The notes beneath the pieces are model-generated. The model was not told the origin of the DNA. It ran no database searches and saw only the letters and a program-made list of their open reading frames with translations. From Torymus aiolomorphi (lineage: Eukaryota; Arthropoda; Insecta; Hymenoptera; Torymidae): DNA of 64,000 nt. Below are positions 21,190-31,980 of the stretch, piece by piece. The position numbers and the translations under genes are program-made. The number at the start of each line of letters is the position of its first letter. The first letter of the stretch is position 1. Where the stretch lies: positions 22,394,709 through 22,458,708 of the forward strand of contig CM070874.1 in the NCBI GenBank assembly GCA_036365515.1, given 5' to 3'.

Positions 21190-23454
21190 TCAGTATAGAA
21201 CGAAGAAAAAAATAGAGACAGAGACAGGAGAAGAGACACGGTAAGAGCAATAATCTGGAAAATAGCAGGAGCAAAACAGACACCGGAAAAAACATGGAAG
21301 GAGATGGAAAAATATGACATAATAGGACTGACGGAGACATGGATAGAGGAGAAGGATGAAGACTTGATACAAGAGCAATTTGAAGGATATAAGTCAATAG
21401 CATAACGGCAGTGAGGAAAAACAGGGAAGGAAGAGCTAAAGGAGGATTAGTACTGGCAATAAGAAATGGAATAAAAATAATAGAAGAAGAGGAAGATTCA
21501 GACAGGAGAAATGGAATAGAAACATTGACAGAGAAAATTAGAGTAGAAGAAAAGAGATGATAATTATAATAACATATATGAGAGAAAAAAGAGAAGAAAA
21601 TTGGGAGAAAATAGAGAAAATAACTTCAACGCAAGGACTGCAGAAGAAGGTCGGAGAACCATAGGAGATAATCCACGGACAAGAAGTAAAGATAGAAAAG
21701 TAAACAAAGAAGGAGAGGAGCCATTAAAGGGAATACGAGACATTGGAATGCTCATAATAAATGGAGACACAGAAAAGTACAATGAAGGGGAATGGACATA
21801 TATAGGAGGTGGAGGGAAATCAGTAATTGATTACATTATCACAAACGAAGAAGAAAGAACTAATAGAAGATATGGAAATAGGAAATACGATCGAGTCGAA
21901 ACACCAACCAATACAGTTATTATTATTATTTTGTTTTATTAAAAATATTTTTGAAAATATTTTATACAAAGTAATCTATAAGAATAATTTGTGAATACTT
22001 AGAAAATCATCCTCAAGCAGCATTTGGTTCAACTTAAAGAATTCTTTAACCCCAGATTTTTGCTTATTGAGCATGTACTTAGGATACAAGCTGCAGAGTA
22101 ACAATGGAGATGGAAAACATGTAAAACACATAACAGGAAAGGCGAACGATGTGATAGGAAAGATAATATATGAAAATAAGGAGGGACATAAATGAGACAG
22201 AAAAAGGATGGACAATGGGGAGAGGAAGGAATTGGAAAATATATAGGGAAGCTAAAAAAAGAAGAAAAAGGAAAAACATTGAAAGAACTGAAAACAAAAA
22301 TACAGAACAGCTTAATAATGATAGAGAGGAAAACAAAAGGAAGAGTTAAAACAGAGAAATGGTGGAACAAGACGTGCCACAACAAGAAAATAGAGCTGAA
22401 AGAAGTACTTAAAGAGTGTAAGAAAGGTGAAAAGAGCATAGAAGAATATAGGAAAAACAAAAAAGAATACAGAGAATGGATAGCGAAACGAAAAAGAGAT
22501 TGGAACGAAAAAATCATAGAAGAGATAGAAGAGGACAGAACTGAAAAGAATTTCTGGAAAAAAGTAAACGAAAATAGAAACGAGAAAAAGAGCATAAGTA
22601 AAAAAATTAAAGAAGAGGATTGGATAAGATACTTTAAAGAGCAATTTAGAGGAGTGGAGAGAGATGAAGCGGAGAGTGAGACAATTGGGAAAAAAGAATG
22701 GATAGACAATGAAATAAGCTATGAAGAAATACAAGAGGCGATAGAGAAATTGAAAGAGAAGAAAGCAACAGGAAAGGACAGAATACCAAACGAAGCATGG
22801 ATACACGGCAAACAACACTTAATAGATGAGTTAAAAGACATACCAAACCAGGTATGAAAAAAAGGAGAGATACCGGAATAATAGAAAAAGGAAATGGTGA
22901 AACCAATGTTCAAGGAAGGAAACAGACATGATGTGAAAAACTACAGGGGACTAACGATGATGGACGTAGGATATAAGCTATACACAGAAATTCTCAGAAA
23001 AAGGTTAGAAACACACCTAGAAGTAGAAAGAAAGTTAGATGATACACAGTTTGGATTTAGGAAAGGAAGAGGAACGGTAGAAGCAATATTTGTGTTAAAC
23101 AGAACAATTGACAATGAATTAAAGAAAGAGAGAGGAAAAGTTTGGGCCTTTATGGCAGACCTTAAAGGTGCTTTTGACAGAGTAAAAAGAGAAGCAATTT
23201 GGAAGGAAATGGAAAAAATGAAAGTAGAGGAAAAACTAAGGAAAAGGGTCATAGAACTGTACCAGAGGACAACATGCGAAGTGGTAATAGAAGAAAAAAC
23301 TATAGGTAAGACCCATTCCTATTCAATATAAGCATGGTAGAGCTGCAAACAGAAATGAGAAAAGTGCCGGAACGAGGAATAGTAGTAGGAAGAAAAAAGA
23401 TTACGGCATAGGATACGCAGATGACGTCATACTGTTACCAAACAATGAAAACGG
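21190..23454 (+). pseudogene. LINE 5' part: APE endonuclease and reverse transcriptase to YADD
   Basis: The first part of a decayed insect LINE. Endonuclease traces are IIGLTETWIEE (about 21321-21355), RAKGGLVLAIRNGI (about 21432-21473) and NFNARTAEEG...SKDRKVNKEGE...GEWTYIGGGGKSVIDYII (21620-21840). After a foreign segment (about 21919-22078) comes the connector and RT: a basic coiled linker, KKATGKDRIPNEAW (22759-22800), KNYRGLTMMDVGYKLY, QFGFRKGRGTVEA, MADLKGAFDRVKR (23152-23190) and GIGYADDVILLPN (23404-23442). Two nonsense codons near 22855 and 22881 interrupt one frame, and there are frameshifts elsewhere. The element stops at the Gypsy LTR and resumes at 44406. Confidence 0.88.
22078..22175 (+). 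repeat. Misplaced LINE RT-thumb fragment
   Basis: YLGYKLQSNNGDGKHVKHITGKANDVIGKI is encoded here in two adjoining stretches, ahead of the RT domain. It matches the downstream segment at about 44568-44660 (ARYLRYILQSNNGDTEHN...). A piece of a second LINE copy therefore sits between the endonuclease and the RT, making this LINE chimeric or rearranged. Confidence 0.6.
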
Positions 23455-24478
23455 TGTAACGTCCGTGTTACAATGTCGCAAAAACGGTAAAGTAAGCGCT
23501 ATAAATGTTTCAGTTTCGGTTTACGCCTACACGTAATAACCACGGGAGTAGGAACGCGTGAAAATAGCTAATCGGACGGCCAAATTAAACAATGTTAATG
23601 CGCGCAATTCATTAAGCGGCAAGCGCTAGCGTCAGCGAACAATTAGAGAGACAGCAAAAAAGGTAAAAGATTGCGATCTACAGAGTTACTTACTTTGGGG
23701 CGGTTGCGGTTGGCTCGTTCTCTCAGTTAGCCATCGGCGGTCTCTGAACCCAAGCGCAGCGGGCGGTTCAAATGGCAGAATGATAGGATCGTAGAAATAA
23801 AGCAACACTCAAAGATGCAATTATGTGTTGTTTATTAATTGCATAAAGTTACGTTACAACTGTTACACACTGATTGTAGTCGAGATATAATATCAACAAT
23901 TATTCGCGAGTCTATAATCAGAGAAGCTTGATAATTATTCTAAGTTAGTTTCACACGAAAATATTATAAGTAAATTCGGCTCGAAAATATTCTAAGTCCG
24001 AATATGATAAATTAGTCGAAATTACTCTAGGTCCAAGTTACAAATTAAATAAGCGTCGGACAAGGGCTTCGCCCTACGAAACAAAAAGAAAAAAGCTTCT
24101 GCCTCGAGTGGTGGCGCGAGCTGGCTTTTTATACCCGCGCTTCTATCTAGGGCATATACAAAGTGAGGGTTTTTTGGATATATCATCTATGCATGGGGTG
24201 ACAAAGGTTCGGGTGGGGGATAATAAGGTTACTCTGGTTCAAATGTGGCGCGTGCCAAGGACAAAGGTTGGATCGATAGGAGGTAATGCTATAGGTAAGG
24301 TAGGATTCGTTGGTGGAAGGTCATGTTACCGCCAGAGTAATTGTCTCTCGTAGGTAACCTTATTGCTAGGTGGCGTTACTGACAGGAAAGTAGGACTCAT
24401 GATAACATGAAGGAAAAAAGATTGTAGGCTGGTAAGGATGGGTAGCGAGAGATGCGGTCAGTCGTGGTCGACGTGACA
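23455..24478 (-). repeat. 3' LTR of the large Gypsy element
   Basis: About 1,024 bp, begins TGTAACGTCCG and ends CGACGTGACA on the plus strand. Relative to the other LTR it has about 40 extra bases after TGTTACAA (about 23478-23520). Most of the remainder looks nearly identical by eye. In the transcription direction (minus) it carries TATAAAAAG (plus 24124-24132) and AATAAAC (about 23829). A G-rich tract (complement of CCCCCCCAAAAG, 24482-24493) next to it fits a polypurine tract. The frame at 24108-24353 is LTR sequence and not a gene. Confidence 0.92.
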
Positions 24479-24757
24479 CGTCCCCCCCAAAAGATGTGCG
24501 CTGCGGGGCGGCGCTTGTTGGTCCCTCCGCCCGAGTGTCACCTCGGGCGGGGGCTGAGTCATTTGGACTCCACTCCGCCAATGACACCTCCACAAGCAGA
24601 CTCTATGTCTGTTATTTTTTGTGTTGTTGTTGTTTTTATTATAATATATATCTTTTTTGTGTTATAATTATTCCCTTACTATTTAACATAGTATATTTAT
24701 ATTTTTTATTTTTATTATTGTGTTACAAAAAAATTAATTGGATTACAAATATTTTCT

Positions 24758-25110
24758 TCAATTTTTCATTCGCCAAAGGTGGTTGACGGTAATTAAAATA
24801 CCGCCCACGGTGTACAGGACCAACCTGTAGTCCTGCCATTGCCATGACTGGTTTTCTTCGACCCAGTCGTCTGGCTCTGTTGCTGGCTCGTGCTGCTCCC
24901 ACTCGTTCTGCACCAACCAGTGCCCGGGCGTATCGTCCCAGTTTTCTTCGGGCACTTCTTCCCAGCCCGGGAGAATTGGCGCTCCTCCGCACCCTGGGCA
25001 CAGCGTCTCTTCCAACGCTCCTATGTGCTCCTCGTCCTCACAGCAGAGGCACCAATCCAGGGTGTCCGAGCTGGTGCTATGCCGCACACGGTCTTTGCAG
25101 TTTCACCATG
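24758..25110 (-). CDS. Unrecognised 3' accessory ORF with zinc-ribbon-like cysteines
   Basis: A frame of about 110-115 codons, open from a TGA near 25110 down to 24758; it has no ATG near its beginning. It overlaps the C-terminal end of the 191-codon frame at 25021-25596. It encodes DWCLCC followed about 14 residues later by CPGCGG, a spacing that would suit a zinc ribbon, then an acidic Trp-rich stretch (GWEEVPEENWDD, WLVQNEWEQHE, SWQWQDY) and a short hydrophobic segment near the C terminus. It lies between the F-type env and the 3' LTR. I do not recognise the family. It may be read by frameshift or splicing from the preceding ORF, or a base change may have separated one original gene. Confidence 0.45.
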
Positions 25111-25596
25111 CTGCGAGATCAATGCCATATTCGTTCCAGCTCCCGTACGTTTTCCAGCTGCCGTACCTCCCTCGCCTCCGTGTGCCAAGAGCACGCGATC
25201 CAATGAGAATCTTCGCGACTCTAACCAGTCGTTGGATTCGCGCAAATAGGCCCTATCCCAGTGCACTTGCCCCTCTCTGCTTGGGGCGCCGACCACGTCC
25301 CACCGGTCCTGGCGGTTCATGTCCCGCAGCCGTCGTGCCAACACTTGGTGCCACGGCAGGTGCCGTTCAGCTGGCGCGACGCCTCTTTCATCTTCTTCTG
25401 CTCCATTCATGTACCAGTCCCTGACATTGGGTGAAACAAAAGCCTTCAACACCAATCTCTGCAGCGTTGGCCTTTGCTCCTGCTCGTGGTCCATGATGGT
25501 TTGTAGTGGCTTGGAGTGGCTTGGAGTGGCTCTGGCACACCAATGATGTGCGAAGGCGAATGTAGATGCTCTGTGTGGCCTAATTTGCTGAAACAA
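25021..25596 (-). CDS. Unrecognised 3' accessory ORF (up to 191 aa)
   Basis: A minus-strand frame just downstream of the F-type env. The frame starts at a splice-acceptor-like TTTTGTTTCAG (about 25588-25598), so it may be the second exon of a subgenomic message. The first in-frame ATG at about 25494 gives MDHEQEQRPTLQRLVLKAF. The sequence is hydrophilic, Arg/Glu/Trp-rich (NVRDWYMNGAEEDERG, HLPWHQVLARRLRDM, QDRWDVVG). GC content is clearly above the neighbouring env, as it is for the overlapping ORF 3' of it. No homologue is recognised. Opposite-strand frames of similar length exist (for example 25023-25424), but the element's other genes all read on the minus strand. Confidence 0.4.
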   Translation of the reverse strand: MFQQIRPHRASTFAFAHHWCARATPSHSKPLQTIMDHEQEQRPTLQRLVLKAFVSPNVRDWYMNGAEEDERGVAPAERHLPWHQVLARRLRDMNRQDRWDVVGAPSREGQVHWDRAYLRESNDWLESRRFSLDRVLLAHGGEGGTAAGKRTGAGTNMALISQHGETAKTVCGIAPARTPWIGASAVRTRST

Positions 25597-26143
25597 AACA
25601 AATCTGCGGTGGTGCTGATGCGAGTGTTGACGAGCTAATGCTTCCTTTCGGCGCGGCAGCTCTCGAACTGCGCCCGCGTTTTTGGGACTTGAGAAAGGGA
25701 AGGGATGGATTTGTAGAGTGAGGGAAAAGCTAAAAGGAAAATTATCTCTTTTTTTGTTCTGTCCTACCCTCCTGACTAATTTTCTCTAATACCACACGAC
25801 TCTATTTAAATACAATAATATAGCTAATTCTTCCAATTGCTCGAGTTTCTTACTAAAACGCTAACATATACTAATCTATAACATCGATTAGTTATACTGT
25901 CGCGGTTGAGATACTAGCCTCACTATTTTTTATTGGTACCGGCAGAATTCGTGGTTCCGCGTAATGCGACAGTCCCTTAAAATTACACTTAAACTCGTGG
26001 TTTAAAGGGTACATTGGTACATACGCATTTTCCGTTTCCGCAGGACGTCGGTCTTTATTTTGAAGTAGGCGGAAACCAAAATACGTGAACGTACCCAAAA
26101 ATACAATTATAATTATACTCAAAACCGCATAGAATATTATATA

Positions 26144-29100
26144 TGGCCGAATCCATCTCAAATCAGACAGCCCGCGTATGCCTATTTCACCTATCATGTT
26201 GAAATAAAAATATTTATGTTCTACTCGAAAAAATATTTTACACGTGTTTTTTTATTTTTTTGTTTCATCAAAATTTCATGCGTTCAGCGATGCCGAAAAA
26301 TTCCGAGAAAATTCTTTCATTGAGAAAAAAAATTTTCAATGTGATTTTCAGACTGCTATTGTTTCAGCAGTTTTTCGAGCTTTTAAACGTGTAACACACA
26401 ATTTCACTCAGTTTTGAGCCCTCTTTAACGGCCTTAATGTCATTTTCAAAAAAAATAAAAAATCCACGAGCTATGCACTTTTTACTGAAAAATTCATTTT
26501 TTAGGGAAGTGCCTTTTTCTCGAAAACCCCATGTTTTTTTTGCACAATTTTTTGTGTCGTGATAGAGGACGGTAATGCCTAGCTAGACGTATTTGTGAGA
26601 TTCGGTACTTTTTCCCTGGGATAGCGATCACTAATGAGATAACACACAAACAAATTTTTCACGCCTAATGCTTATATATAGTCAATGATATTAGAGTCAA
26701 TGTAAAGGTATTTGTCTTTGTGTGTATGTAATATACAGGTACACATAACTATGTATTTATTTGTTATTTGCGTCTTTTTGATTTTTTATTTTTATACCTT
26801 TTTTTCATTTGTATACCTATTTTACTACCTTTGTTTTTCTGCTTCATTGTTCTTAATTCAGTAAGCGGACGATCAGCGGTCTTTGCTGTCAGACAATGTA
26901 TTTTATCGTCACATGTTTTTTAACCCATATATGAGTTTTTGAATTCCAGGATACTTTGGAGTTGTAAGCCAATCAATATTTTTTCTTTTCTGAATTGTTC
27001 TCTTTCAGCATCTTGTAAATGTATTATTTTAATAGCATCAGTATATTTTTGAACATGTATTGCAAAATCATTTGCGTTTTGAATAGCTTCTTCAAGGGGC
27101 TCTCGAAGATTATGCGAAGTAGCATAATGCTTTATAAGTCCACCCACACCATCTACAGCTCCTTTGCCGTGCCCAGTAGCAGAGAACAACCATTTTATAT
27201 CACACGGTGCTCGTTTTAGTTCATCTAATTGAAAGCGATTTTTAAAGTGACTCGCAGCGCCGTCTGATACGATGGTAATTTTTTTAATTGAATCACAACA
27301 ATTTTCTTTCAAGAATTTTATAATTTTTTGTACTGCTAGCAAAGCATACGCTGAATCATGTTTTCGGTCATCACTTATAACTGCGAAACTTTGTGTCGAA
27401 TCCCCTTGATAAGAGACTGCTGTGAAAATAGAAATTTGATCATTAACCCAATGATTTCCTTGAACAGCTTTATTATGAATCACAGCCCAGTTTTCAGCGA
27501 AGTCTATTTGAAGAACTAAATGATGTGAGTCTTTTTTAGCACTTTCTCTTTCTGTTTTTATAGCTTTGCGTTGTATATTTTTTACATACATGTGAGTACT
27601 AACCCTCATGGTCCAAACCGAAAGTTCATCTTTAAAAGCAGAAATTGATAGTGTCTTTTTAATCAGGTTTCCATTATCCCACAAAGCATATGTAATTTCT
27701 TCTGTGCCTTCTACATCTTGCAGTTTGAAAACATGAAACGTAATTCCCTTAATCCCTGGACATAGTTTACATTCTTGTAAATAACATAAATCAGATGGCT
27801 CAGAACACATTGTTGCATTTATTATTTGTGACCGACTTTCATCCAACTCTGTGACGTTACTCCCTCTAAAATTAATTAAGCTCGTAAGAAATAAATCATA
27901 ATTTGCGCAATAGATACAGAGACAAACTTCTTTGATGGGGCTAAGTAAGACATACTTTGGTCGCAAACTATAAAATTTCGATTTTTCAATTCTCAATTCT
28001 GGATAATCATTTTTAAATACTTTATACGTCTCTTTTAAACTTCGAGTAAGAAAACGCTTAACTTTTTTCTCTTTTTTATTGTTAACTTTAATTGTAACAA
28101 CGTCACATTTATTAGGACTTTGTCTTGAACAATTAAAATCATCATTTAAATAATATTCCATAACAATTTTTTCCATGTTTTCATCAATCGGATGGCCTGA
28201 ATATGCATCTGGTTCTGAATAAATTCCTTTTTCTTTAACAAGATTTCTCGATTTGTTGATCATATACATTGTTATTTCTGGAAATAAAGATAAAATTTCA
28301 TGTTTTGTAAAGGATGAAGGTAGCAAAGTCAGAATTTTTATTTTTTCTGATACCGTAGAACACTTTTGCAAGGCTAGACCAAGATTTTGTATCCATTCTG
28401 TACAATGGCATACAGTTGATTCATTTGCTGTTATAGAAACGTCATAAACATTGTTCAACTTCACATCAAGGGTATTAGACAATGTTGAAAGTATTTTTTT
28501 TTTCTTCTTTGTTACGTAATTTTCAATTGATTTTTCATGTATAAGATTTTTTCTTTTAAGAGGCGATACAGAACCTAAGAAAGATGTACTTATTTCATTA
28601 TTAAATTCTTCAATGCGTTCTGGAGTACTTGGTAAAAAATCTTCATCTCTATCAACTACGTTATCGGTAACTTCATTATCCGTTATAAATTCATTGTCAG
28701 TACTACTCACCAATTCTAAAGCACGATTGTAACAATGTTGACACAGATATGTAGAAGGTGTCAAAGGTAAATGAGGATAGAGGTGCTTCAATGGATGAGC
28801 AAGATTCTCAAGTTGTTTTAAACGTACGGAACTAGATTTGTAAATAATTTGTTTGTGTTTGTCTAAAAAGTCTGCACATTTCATTCTCTCTGTTGAGTAA
28901 TATTAAGACATCGTAGTTGAGTTGATAAGGTGTAAATATGTAATAATTTTCCAAAAGATGATGGTTTTAAATAAGACGAGATGTGTGATATATAGCAGAA
29001 ACCGAACTTTTCTTTGTAAATGTTAAGTCAAACCATATCCATCTAGCGGACAAATGTACTAGTACATATACTCCTATAAGTAGGCGCACGTATATGTATA

Positions 29101-29689
29101 TTACATACGCACAAAGATAAATACCTTTACATTGACTCTAATATCATTGACTATATATAAGCGTTAAACGTGAAAAATTTGTTTGTGTGTTATCTCATTA
29201 GTGATCGCTATCCCAGGGAAAAAGTACCGAATCTCACAAATACGTCTAGCTAGGCATTACCGTCCTCTATCACGACAACAAAAATTGTGCAAAAAAAAAC
29301 ATGGGGTTTTCGAGAAAAAGGCACTTCTCTAAAAAATGAATTTTTCAGTAAAAAGTGCATAGCTCGTGGATTTTTTATTTTTTTTGAAAATGACATTAAG
29401 GCCGTTAAAGAGGGCTCAAAACTGAGTGAAATTATGTGTTACACGTTTAAAAGCTTGAAAAACTGCTGAAACAATAGCAGTCTGAAAATCACATTGAAAA
29501 TTTTTTTTCTCAATGAAAGAATTTTCTCGGAATTTTTCGGTATCGCTGAACGCATGAAATTTTGATGAAACAAAAAAATAAAAAAACACGTGTAAAATAT
29601 TTTTTCGAGTAGAACATAAATATTTTTATTTCAACATGATAGGTGAAATAGGCATACGCGGGCTGTCTGATTTGAGATGGATTCGGCCA
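26144..29689 (-). mobile_element. 3.5-kb DNA transposon, ~590-bp TIRs, nested in env
   Basis: Terminal sequences TGGCCGAATCCATCTCAAAT are inverted at both ends, and the TIRs extend to about 26735 on the left and from about 29095 on the right. TATA lies immediately outside at 26140-26143 and 29690-29693, compatible with a 4-bp duplication, although TATA is self-complementary and could belong to the TIR. Between the TIRs lies one minus-strand ORF of 654 codons. The env reading frame on either side confirms insertion into a coding sequence. The superfamily is not certain; 4-bp duplications and long TIRs would fit Sola-like elements. Confidence 0.82.
26920..28884 (-). CDS. DDE-like transposase of unresolved superfamily, 654 aa
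   Basis: The only ORF in the nested transposon, uninterrupted, so probably its transposase. The N-terminal region has Cys pairs (YLCQHCYNRA at about 46-55) and an acidic stretch with a Lys-rich cluster (YVTKKKKKIL). Mid-protein cysteine pairs occur (CLCIYC at about 323-328, CYLQECKLCPG). The C-terminal third has three conserved-looking carboxylates: D461 in LQIDFAENW, D541 in IVSDGAASHF and D578 in HGKGAVDGVGG, spaced D-79-D-36-D by my count. Such a set is typical of RNase H-fold DDE/D recombinases. I recognise the type as a widespread uncharacterised insect and cnidarian protein, and cannot name the family with certainty. The start is the first ATG in frame; an upstream exon is possible. Confidence 0.75.
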   Translation of the reverse strand: MKCADFLDKHKQIIYKSSSVRLKQLENLAHPLKHLYPHLPLTPSTYLCQHCYNRALELVSSTDNEFITDNEVTDNVVDRDEDFLPSTPERIEEFNNEISTSFLGSVSPLKRKNLIHEKSIENYVTKKKKKILSTLSNTLDVKLNNVYDVSITANESTVCHCTEWIQNLGLALQKCSTVSEKIKILTLLPSSFTKHEILSLFPEITMYMINKSRNLVKEKGIYSEPDAYSGHPIDENMEKIVMEYYLNDDFNCSRQSPNKCDVVTIKVNNKKEKKVKRFLTRSLKETYKVFKNDYPELRIEKSKFYSLRPKYVLLSPIKEVCLCIYCANYDLFLTSLINFRGSNVTELDESRSQIINATMCSEPSDLCYLQECKLCPGIKGITFHVFKLQDVEGTEEITYALWDNGNLIKKTLSISAFKDELSVWTMRVSTHMYVKNIQRKAIKTERESAKKDSHHLVLQIDFAENWAVIHNKAVQGNHWVNDQISIFTAVSYQGDSTQSFAVISDDRKHDSAYALLAVQKIIKFLKENCCDSIKKITIVSDGAASHFKNRFQLDELKRAPCDIKWLFSATGHGKGAVDGVGGLIKHYATSHNLREPLEEAIQNANDFAIHVQKYTDAIKIIHLQDAEREQFRKEKILIGLQLQSILEFKNSYMG

Positions 29690-31446
29690 TATAACAAATC
29701 TTTAGTGGTAATTGCCCCGCTTGTCTCGGCAGTGTTACTCGTAATTTGCTTTCCTCTACTATGCTTAAATACTAATTCCCGATGGATGTTTAATTTCAAA
29801 TTGGGCACGATTATATCTTGATCGTTATACCGGCCGTCAAAACCATAAACCTCGCGCTCATCGATCCTCATTTTACAATTTTTCGGCAGCTCCACAATTT
29901 GGCTTCCCGAGATAGGTATTTTATAAATATTTCCCGAGCACATAACTTCTAGCCTGTGTTTATTTATGGTCGACGCCAGTCACAAACGTTTATTCGTCAT
30001 TCTCTGAAAATACTGCTCTTTTCCTTGTGATAACTGAATATTGCATAATGGCAATTCCCCATAATTTGGTTTAGATAGCAAAATTTTCTCGCACGAAATA
30101 TAATTTTCAAAATAAAATTCGTTTTCACAAAGGAAAAAGGTATTTCTTTCGTCACATTTACTCAAGTCCGATTGGTTTAGAAATAGATGGCGATCGCTCG
30201 AGTCGCCTACAGCGATATAGTCCGCTCGAGGACTTAATATGAGCTGCTAAAGTTTTGTCTTCAAAATTTGCTTGGAAAACTGGAAAAGGTTGCATTTCAT
30301 ATAGCAAGAAAAGATCTTTATCGTTGAATGGTATTACCATCTCAATAAATAATTCATTATTAACAAACAAAATATGCACCTTAATCAACTGCCCCAACAA
30401 AATTGACCCGAAATTTGATATAAAGAATGGTAAAGATAATTTTCTATCATTCCTAATTTGAATTAAAAATTTATTTAATTCCGCAGATGTAATCAAAACC
30501 TTTTGGTATCCTAATAAATCACACAAGTTCAAAACGAGCTGTTTGGATTTTCTAATTATTTCGAGCAATTCATATAAGTTTTCTAGGATGAATGACTTTC
30601 AAGTTAACGTCCACTTTATGTTCGCCCCATGGTACTTTCGTAATTTGTTTATGTAATTTTTCAAATTTCTGCTGAATGATTAAACTTTCGCGCGCGTAGC
30701 CGTTTTCAATTATGCAGGTGTTTTCCCTGTCTCCCGACATTATCTCGAGCTTATCTTCGCGCATTTTACCCATAAATGCACTAATTTCCCTATAATTTTC
30801 TAACACATAACTCGTGGGTGGTACGTGGAACTCCTCCCGCCTAGGAACTACTACGAGGTCGTAAAACAACTCACTTTTTCTCAAATTTTTTGTTACTTCT
30901 TGTAGATTACGCAATTCAATGTCCAGCACTCTAACCATGTGAGTGATTGTGCCGTTGGATTTGCGCATCTGTTGGTACGCGTCGCGAATAGACTCCAAAT
31001 GTGCTCTGCCCAACTTAGTTGTTAAAACTCCGTGTTAACCGATGTTACCGCACTCCATTTTTCTTTGATAAACACAAGTTCTTTTGCCTTAACAAACACC
31101 AGTCCCGGATTATTGTCAATGGCATGGTAATAGGGCATCAAATTTTTTTAAGTGAGCTCGAAATGCTTATCAGCAATGCACAACCCTTTATTAGAAGTTT
31201 AAAGCCCATAGTTATTGTCTTTAATGCCTATCACTTTTTCTTTTGCTGAAAACAAAGAATTACAAAAAAATAAGGTTTTAGCTACTACAATAAAGTCAAA
31301 GATACTGAGAAGTATCGTTAAAGCAGTTTATTTGTGCAAAAGAAAAATATTTATTGTTTTTTTTCATTGTTATTTGACGTTTACAAAGTGCAATATTACA
31401 TTTTTCATTAATGACGAACTGTGCCGTGACCTTTTTTTGCAATTTA

Positions 31447-31953
31447 TTACTCTTTAAATTGTTTACATTCTGGTTCCCCTTCTAAACCGCGCCTAAACTT
31501 ATTAATCGTCATGTCTCCAAAATCTCTCTGACCAATTAAGTTATTAAATTCTAGCTGAGTCATAGTCCAAGTAGCCTGAGTTTTATTGCTTGGCCAATAA
31601 GGGCTCGTTGCATTCGGTACAACTTCCATGCTACTACCTGCGGCGGGCGGTCCCGACCCACTGGTTTTTAAACCGCTCCGCCATCGTGCCATCGGCACTT
31701 CGGGCTTCTTTGTCACGGCACTTACAACTCGCACACAATTAGGCTGATTACACAAATTACGCTGATTCTTAAAATTCAGATTCTTAACTACGCGAGCGCC
31801 CGTCTGCTGCGATTCGCCTCCCGCAGTGTTTACAATGTTCGGCGCAAAACTCCCGCCTGAATTAACGTCCTCACCATTATCACTATCTAAATTTGTCACT
31901 ACAGTAATGTCATCGGCCGTAAACGCTTGGGGTTGAGCCCCCGCTGTGGGCAA
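31447..31953 (-). CDS. Unrecognised ORF between the two env genes (168 aa)
   Basis: A minus-strand frame, Gly/Ser/Asn-rich with an acidic N-terminal part (DDITVVTNLDSDNGEDVNSG), a CNQPNC pair and a C-terminal NKFRRGLEGEPE. There is no signal peptide or membrane segment. It lies 240 bp before the F-type env start, in the accessory block 31447-33164. It might be a remnant of a structural or regulatory gene of the retroelement. No family is assigned. Confidence 0.35.
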   Translation of the reverse strand: MPTAGAQPQAFTADDITVVTNLDSDNGEDVNSGGSFAPNIVNTAGGESQQTGARVVKNLNFKNQRNLCNQPNCVRVVSAVTKKPEVPMARWRSGLKTSGSGPPAAGSSMEVVPNATSPYWPSNKTQATWTMTQLEFNNLIGQRDFGDMTINKFRRGLEGEPECKQFKE

Positions 31954-31980
31954 CTCTACTCGCCCGTTGTTTCTGACGCG

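Larger units (their letters stand above)
25892..31209 (-). pseudogene. F-type (baculovirus F / errantivirus) Env, broken and split by a transposon
   Basis: The family is a class I membrane-fusion envelope protein of insect Gypsy retroviruses. Minus-strand pieces in order: a start at 31207-31209 with a hydrophobic leader, then a frameshift; 31013-30570, with coiled-coil-like helices after an N-glycosylation-type NGT; 30568-30158, with ITSAELNKFLIQIRN, IPFNDKDLFLLYEMQPFPVF; 30165-29980, with CDERNTFFLCENEF and ISCEKIL; 29943-29626, with VMCSGNIYKIP and ELPKNCKMRIDEREV; and, beyond the nested transposon, 26140-25892, with a membrane span (FYAVLSIIIIVFLGTFTYFGF) and a cytoplasmic tail. The cysteine pattern and order match the Baculo_F/Env family. 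Several frameshifts plus the insertion make it inactive. Confidence 0.8.

Noticed and set aside
22029..22906. Several long Phe/Ser-rich minus-strand frames (up to 226 codons)
   Set aside because: They are antisense shadows of the purine-rich LINE coding strand.
24844..25546. Plus-strand frames of up to 133 codons near the 3' LTR
   Set aside because: They lie opposite the minus-strand accessory frames, are rich in Ser/Arg/Pro as expected of antisense, and run against the element's transcription direction.
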